NCBI GenBank assembly: GCA_014523525.1
Contig: JAATVL010000119.1
Location: 1-8,736, forward strand
Direction: 5' to 3'
DNA: 8,736 nt
Source of the DNA: Nitrososphaerales archaeon TH703
GTDB taxonomy: Archaea; Thermoproteota; Nitrososphaeria; Nitrososphaerales; Nitrososphaeraceae
Shown: in pieces, positions 5,728-8,736 of the stretch
Layout of the letters: every line of letters starts with the position of its first letter
How positions within the stretch are numbered: position 1 is the first letter of the stretch
Notes under the pieces: model-generated
Seen by the model: the letters and a program-made list of their open reading frames with translations, nothing else
Told to the model about the DNA's origin: nothing
Database searches by the model: none
Program-made: the position numbers and the translations under genes

Positions 5728-6924
5728 ATGACCAAGTGCGATATACTGATTGTGGGCGGTGGACCGGCAGGCCTTTCCGCTGCATATTCCGCAGCTAGAA
5801 AGAACGCCAGAACTATTCTCCTAGAGAAAGATGATTCTATAGCACAGAACATTCGAACTAGTGGGGTATCATGGATAGACGATATGAAAAGACTTGAAAT
5901 ACCGGAAAAATATTATAATCCAATAAAGAATTTCAGAATAATCTCTCCTTCAAAAGACGTCATTCTTAGGGGAAATACACCAAAGTCTTGTGTCCTGGAT
6001 GTCAGGGCTACTTACCAATATCTAGCAACGCTAGCTGCGAGAGAAGGAGCAGAAATATCCGTAAGAAGTGAAGTACAATCTGTAATATCACGTTCAAATA
6101 AAATAGCTGGAATTGTAGCTAATACCCCTAAAGGCAAAATTGAATTTGATTCAAAACTCGTAATTGATGCAAGTGGATTTAATAGCATTGTAGCAAGAAG
6201 AGCTGGAATCGTTCATAATTGGAAAAGATATGGAATAGGTGCTGAATACGAATGTTACTGTGATGACATAGATCCTGAGACTTGGATTTTGATGGTTGGA
6301 GATAAATACTCAGATGCGGGCTATGCGTGGATCTTTCCCATATCAAAACAACGTGTAAGAATAGGTACAGGCGTAGGACGGCCAGAATCAAATTCTGATC
6401 CAATTGAAAAATTGAATTCCATTATAGAAAGCAAGTTAAAACCAATCGATGAGCTTAGAAATATTCAACCAATTGAATTCCATTATGGATTCATCCCGAA
6501 TGAGGGTTCTCGCAAAGCTACCATTTTTGACGGGCTGTTGTTGGTAGGAGATTCAGCAGGTCAGGCTAACCCCCTTGTGCTTGAAGGAATAAGGTTTGCA
6601 ATAGAATTTGGGCGAGTAGCAGGTGAGATTGGCGCTGACTCATTATCGAAGAACTGTACTAGAGAATCGTTACAGGAGTACGAAAAATTCTGGAAACAAC
6701 GAGTAAGCTCTAGAATAAAATCATCACTTAAAGTTCAATCAAGATGGTTGAAGATGAGTAATGAGTCTTGGGATAGAGAAGTTGAAATCATTCAACAAAT
6801 GACTCTTGAAGAGTTTGTTGATTTCATAAAGGCTCAATTTACAACTAGTAAATTAATGAAACTGGTACTAACTCATCCGCGTGCCACTGCAAGACAGCTA
6901 TTTAGTATAATTTTGGATAAATAA
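5728..6924 (+). CDS. Geranylgeranyl reductase family FAD-dependent oxidoreductase
   Basis: Members of this flavoprotein family reduce the double bonds of isoprenoid chains, in archaea those of geranylgeranyl lipids and in some organisms quinone side chains. The 398-residue protein opens with a Rossmann FAD-binding motif CDILIVGGGPAGLSAA (4-19), followed by LLEKD (31-35), the family segment IDASGFNS (146-153), the substrate-domain motif GYAWIFP (198-204) and the second FAD motif LLVGDSAGQANPLVLEGI (271-288). It acts at the membrane surface on lipid substrates. I chose ATG 5728 over GTG 5719 because it has AAGTGA at a good distance and puts the Rossmann strand right after the start; the GTG would add three residues. 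It reads in the same direction as nuoA, 46 bases away. Archaeal genomes often hold several paralogues, so lipid versus menaquinone substrate is open. Confidence 0.9.
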   Translation: MTKCDILIVGGGPAGLSAAYSAARKNARTILLEKDDSIAQNIRTSGVSWIDDMKRLEIPEKYYNPIKNFRIISPSKDVILRGNTPKSCVLDVRATYQYLATLAAREGAEISVRSEVQSVISRSNKIAGIVANTPKGKIEFDSKLVIDASGFNSIVARRAGIVHNWKRYGIGAEYECYCDDIDPETWILMVGDKYSDAGYAWIFPISKQRVRIGTGVGRPESNSDPIEKLNSIIESKLKPIDELRNIQPIEFHYGFIPNEGSRKATIFDGLLLVGDSAGQANPLVLEGIRFAIEFGRVAGEIGADSLSKNCTRESLQEYEKFWKQRVSSRIKSSLKVQSRWLKMSNESWDREVEIIQQMTLEEFVDFIKAQFTTSKLMKLVLTHPRATARQLFSIILDK

Positions 6925-6937
6925 TTGTGAAGCAAGA

Positions 6938-6945
6938 TTTTTATA
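6938..6945 (+). promoter_or_regulatory. TATA box for nuoA
   Basis: TTTTTATA, preceded by purine-rich AGCAAGA, is centred 29-30 bases before the TTG at 6971. The predicted transcription start then falls at or just before the start codon. This supports the TTG as a genuine leaderless start. Confidence 0.6.
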
Positions 6946-6970
6946 TGATTCATAAACAGCAAGTTTAGTC

Positions 6971-7345
6971 TTGCCTGGAGAAACTGTTACCCAGTTTGCA
7001 CCTATCATGTACATGCTTGGCTTTGGCTTACTTGCCACAGTTCCAGTATTGTTTTTATCAAAATTACTGTCGCCACGACGAAGATATAACCCTGTAAAGT
7101 TTTTGCCAATGGAATGTGGTCAGATGCCATCCGGTGAAGGGAGAGCTCACTTTATGATGCAATACTACTCTTATATTCTCATGTTTGTCGTTTTTGATGT
7201 CATGTCTATTTTCTTGTATGCATGGGGAGCATCACTCTTTTCAATACCACGTTCAGCAACGCTTCCCATAATTGGATTTCTTGCTATAATGTTTTCTGCC
7301 ATGGGTTACGCACTTTATCTTTCTGGGAGGAAAGGCATTTGGTAG
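6971..7345 (+). CDS. nuoA: NADH-quinone oxidoreductase-like complex subunit A
   Basis: NuoA (ND3 homologue) is a small membrane subunit at the junction of the quinone site and the proton-pumping arm of complex I. The 124-residue product has three membrane helices (about 8-31, 64-89 and 97-118). Between the first two is the conserved loop NPVKFLPMECGQMPSGEGRA (40-59), with Cys49 matching the mobile ND3 loop cysteine. The second helix holds FMMQYYSYILMFVVFDVM, the family motif, but where most homologues read FDxE this one has FDVM (Asp76 kept, Met78 in place of Glu). The start is TTG at 6971, matched to a TATA box 29-30 bases upstream; the next Met (13) would cut into the first helix. It is followed by nuoB after 64 bases. 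Archaeal complexes of this type usually lack the NADH module and use another donor. Confidence 0.93.
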   Translation: MPGETVTQFAPIMYMLGFGLLATVPVLFLSKLLSPRRRYNPVKFLPMECGQMPSGEGRAHFMMQYYSYILMFVVFDVMSIFLYAWGASLFSIPRSATLPIIGFLAIMFSAMGYALYLSGRKGIW

Positions 7346-7369
7346 ATTTTGAGTTTATTCATCTAAGGA

Positions 7370-7397
7370 TTAAATATAAAGAATTTGAATTGGAGGT
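7370..7397 (+). promoter_or_regulatory. TATA-like element and Shine-Dalgarno site before nuoB
   Basis: TTAAATATAAA (7370-7380) resembles a TATA box, and GGAGGT (7392-7397) is a strong Shine-Dalgarno sequence, 12 bases before the first of two adjacent ATG codons. Read-through from nuoA would use the Shine-Dalgarno site, whereas starting at the TATA box would place the mRNA 5' end near 7400 and exclude it. Two modes of nuoB expression are therefore possible. Confidence 0.45.
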
Positions 7398-7409
7398 TGA
7401 AATTCACTA

Positions 7410-7925
7410 ATGATGAAAGATCTGGTTAATCCCACTAATTTTAATGTCCTGGTTGGAAAACTTGGGGACGTTCTTACAAGAGCATTAGATCTTCCTCTAG
7501 GTTATGCAATAAATTGGGGAAGAATCTGGTCACTTTGGCCAGTCCATCTGGAAACTGCATGTTGTAGCGTGGAGTTTGGAGCAGCTTCTGGTCCAAGATA
7601 TGATGTTGAAAGATTTGGAATAATTGAGGCTTTTGGTTCATTAAGACAGTGCGATTTGGTTGTTGTTCAAGGTACCGTAACCAGAAAGATGGCTCCTAGG
7701 CTAAGGATGGTTTATGATCAGATGCCAGATCCAAAATATGTCATTGCAATGGGTGCCTGTGCAATTACAGGAGGACTGTATATCGATTCTTATAATGTAC
7801 TTCCCGGGATTGATGGTATTATCCCAGTCGATGTATACGTACCTGGCTGTCCACCAAGACCCGAAACCCTAATTCAAGGCTGTATGCTACTGCAAGAAAA
7901 AATAAAAAGGTCGAAGATTAGATAA
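7410..7925 (+). CDS. nuoB: NADH-quinone oxidoreductase-like complex subunit B
   Basis: NuoB (PSST homologue) is the peripheral subunit that holds the terminal N2 iron-sulphur cluster and forms part of the quinone pocket. The 171-residue protein has the four N2 ligands Cys51 and Cys52 (ETACCSVEF), Cys117 (MGACAITGG) and Cys147 (VPGCPPRPE). Around them are the usual family segments: WGRIWSLWPVHLETACC (36-52), RYDVERFG (63-70), DLVVVQGTVTRKMAP (82-96) and IIPVDVYVPGCPPRPETL (137-154). Length is normal. Two ATG codons are adjacent at 7410 and 7413; the first is taken because it is nearer the GGAGGT site, though the second is nearly as likely. The next gene is not nuoC as in most archaeal nuo clusters; instead a decayed hsp20 lies beyond on the other strand. 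No defect is seen in nuoB itself. Confidence 0.95.
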   Translation: MMKDLVNPTNFNVLVGKLGDVLTRALDLPLGYAINWGRIWSLWPVHLETACCSVEFGAASGPRYDVERFGIIEAFGSLRQCDLVVVQGTVTRKMAPRLRMVYDQMPDPKYVIAMGACAITGGLYIDSYNVLPGIDGIIPVDVYVPGCPPRPETLIQGCMLLQEKIKRSKIR

Positions 7926-7994
7926 TATAGCTGGCTCCATAATCTTGTTATCTGACAATATCCATTACTTAGAGCATCAATTCTAATTGATCTC

Positions 7995-8020
7995 AAAAAA
8001 AATGAGGCTATTTTATACTT
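7995..8020. terminator. Bidirectional termination region between nuoB and hsp20 remnant
   Basis: On the minus strand eight T residues (8002 down to 7995) follow the hsp20 stop by about 23 bases, a good archaeal oligo-T terminator. The run is flanked by CTC/GAG, giving a very small inverted repeat. On the plus strand TTTTATACTTTT (8011-8020 and flanks), about 90 bases past nuoB, is a weaker T-rich stop. The stretch 7926-8024 contains no credible reading frame. Confidence 0.4.
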
Positions 8021-8024
8021 TTGA

Positions 8025-8374
8025 TTAATCTACCTTTATTGATTTCCCTTTTGGTTCAGATTTAGGTTTCTTGTCGAATGTTATTTCCAACAATCCATTG
8101 GTAAAGGTAGATTTTACGACGTCGATATCAGCATCGGGTGGTAATCTTTGACTTCATGGTATTTTCTCTTTGGATCTTCACTATTTATCTCCACTTTATT
8201 GTCGTAGGCATTTATTCTAATTCGTTCTTTAGAAACACCAGGCAGTTCTACTACAACCTTAACTTCCTTGTCTGTTGTCGTTACCTCAGACAAAGGTTGT
8301 CTCTCCGACAGAATTGCCGGTCTAGAGTAACCAGTTCCTCCACTTTGATTATATTTGACAGTATACGAGCGAAA
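8025..8374 (-). pseudogene. Hsp20 / alpha-crystallin small heat-shock protein, frameshifted and 5'-truncated
   Basis: Small heat-shock proteins hold unfolding proteins in the cytoplasm. The alpha-crystallin domain is plain in two frames. Frame one (8374 to about 8145) gives SEVTTTDKEVKVVVELPGVS, then RIRINAYDNKVEI and KRKYHEVKD. Frame two (8144 to 8025) continues with LPPDADIDVVKSTFTNGLLE and ITFDKK, ending KGKSIKVD and TAA. The shift falls at AAAGATTA (8149-8142): restoring one base, most simply a third T in GATTTA, would rejoin them as VKDLPPDAD. The 5' end is also lost. In frame one the first stop upstream is TGA 8377-8375, no ATG or GTG follows it, and the only TTG is at the edge of the domain, so no N-terminal arm can be made. 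Identity is sure; whether this is decay or a sequencing error at the TT run is not. Confidence 0.85.
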
Positions 8375-8522
8375 TCAAAATAAACAATTCAGTTCGATAC
8401 TCAAGAAAAGGATCAATGATAAATCCGAGAATTCTGGTATTCAAGTGTGTATGTGAATTTACAATAGCTTGATTACTTCGAGGGTTAGCTCAATCTCTTT
8501 ATATGGAATAGGACGGGTAATA
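8375..8522 (-). other. Gap between hsp20 remnant and small ORF; possible frame-two tail
   Basis: The part from 8522 to 8459 on the minus strand is open in the frame that may continue the 48-residue gene above. A TATA-like CATATAAAG (minus strand, about 8497-8505) falls inside it; if the tail is coding, this is simply its Pro-Tyr-Lys codons. From 8458 to 8375 I see no reading frame related to the missing Hsp20 N-terminus, and no ATG on the minus strand. Confidence 0.35.
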
Positions 8523-8669
8523 TCAGTCAAATGTTGCCTTTACAATGTTGAATACCAGACCCTCTTCATAGGGCTCCTTGGAAATAACTTTCAAAATGCC
8601 TTGCTGTACTGATTTTAATCTTTTCTTGTCTGTAATGATGTCCTGAGGAATTTCAATCTTTATTTCCAT
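8523..8669 (-). CDS. Small hypothetical protein, 48 residues (possibly the front of a frameshifted gene)
   Basis: ATG at 8669 opens a 48-residue frame ending at TGA 8523. The product begins MEIKIEIPQDIITDKK and continues with a helix-like GILKVISKEPYEEG and strand-like LVFNIVKATF, so it reads as a small folded alpha/beta protein. AT-rich TATA-like sequence lies upstream on the minus strand (about 8699-8712 and 8716-8729). I do not recognise the family. Just past the stop, the next frame stays open for 21 codons to TAA 8459 with protein-like sequence (DITRPIPYKEIELTLEVIKL). If T8525 were an extra base, a single 69-residue protein would result. The gene may therefore be intact and short, frameshifted in nature, or affected by a sequence error. 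Confidence 0.5.
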   Translation of the reverse strand: MEIKIEIPQDIITDKKRLKSVQQGILKVISKEPYEEGLVFNIVKATFD

Positions 8670-8736
8670 TTTAAGTAATACTTCTTTAGTTTTAACCAAT
8701 AATAAAATATTGGAATTAATATTTAAAAATATGAGC

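Noticed and set aside
6179..6403. Minus-strand open frame opposite the geranylgeranyl reductase gene
   Set aside because: The opposite strand encodes conserved flavoprotein motifs across the whole range.
7222..7410. Plus-strand open frame of 62 residues whose stop overlaps the nuoB ATG (TAATG)
   Set aside because: Its first two thirds are out-of-frame reading of nuoA, and the rest covers the TATA-like and Shine-Dalgarno elements; the product has no protein-like pattern. The stop/start overlap is probably chance.
7410..7416. ATGATGA resembling a box C of a C/D small RNA
   Set aside because: It is the double start codon of nuoB, and no D box or guide layout is present nearby.
8138..8383. Plus-strand open frame of 81 residues opposite the hsp20 remnant
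   Set aside because: The minus strand here encodes clear alpha-crystallin sequence; the plus-strand product is an aromatic-rich shadow with no family features.
8407..8472. Short plus-strand ATG frame of 18 residues near 8416
   Set aside because: Too short, no promoter at a suitable distance, and no motif.
1..8736. CRISPR array, insertion sequence or integrase signs
   Set aside because: No spaced direct repeats, terminal inverted repeats, or transposase/integrase motifs were seen on either strand.

Overview
The window looks archaeal and, by gene content, most like an ammonia-oxidising thaumarchaeon (Nitrososphaerota). It carries the archaeal rpoN-eno-rps2-MEMO-mevalonate kinase gene order, an archaeal uS2, a geranylgeranyl-reductase-family flavoprotein, thaumarchaeal-style complex I subunits, an intronless tRNA-Leu without encoded CCA, and TATA boxes 24-30 bases ahead of many start codons. 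The DNA is AT-rich, which would suit a low-GC lineage such as Nitrosopumilus or Nitrosocosmicus better than Nitrososphaera. That lineage guess is inference, since no search could be run.

Layout. On the minus strand, from 3675 down to 1, lies a tight five-gene unit: rpoN, enolase, rpsB (uS2), a MEMO/AMMECR-B family protein and a mevalonate kinase cut by the window edge. The genes are 12 and 1 bases apart, or overlap by a few bases, and one promoter precedes rpoN. Divergent to it is tRNA-Leu(GAG). Next comes a 42-residue Cys/His-rich protein on the minus strand, too short for ordinary gene finding, then a 138-residue ferritin-like protein and a 180-residue orphan on the plus strand. The orphan converges, with four bases between stop codons, on a single-cysteine PrxQ/BCP-type peroxiredoxin. 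Divergent to the peroxiredoxin is an FAD-dependent geranylgeranyl reductase homologue, followed by nuoA and nuoB of a complex I-like enzyme. The nuo series stops after nuoB. The last 700 bases hold a decayed hsp20 gene (one-base frameshift, no N-terminal region or start codon) and a small reading frame that may also be frameshifted, both on the minus strand.

How the genes fit together. The left half is housekeeping: transcription, translation, glycolysis/gluconeogenesis and the mevalonate route to archaeal lipids. The middle joins iron/peroxide candidates (ferritin-like protein, peroxiredoxin) with two proteins of unknown role. The right half is membrane bioenergetics: a reductase that saturates isoprenoid chains sits beside two subunits of the quinone-reducing complex, which invites a link to saturated menaquinone.

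Points worth a second look: the hidden Cys/His mini-protein with its own promoter, the frequent use of TTG start codons (often apparently leaderless), the split nuo cluster, a non-canonical NuoA motif, a one-cysteine peroxiredoxin, and two adjacent single-base frameshifts at the right end.
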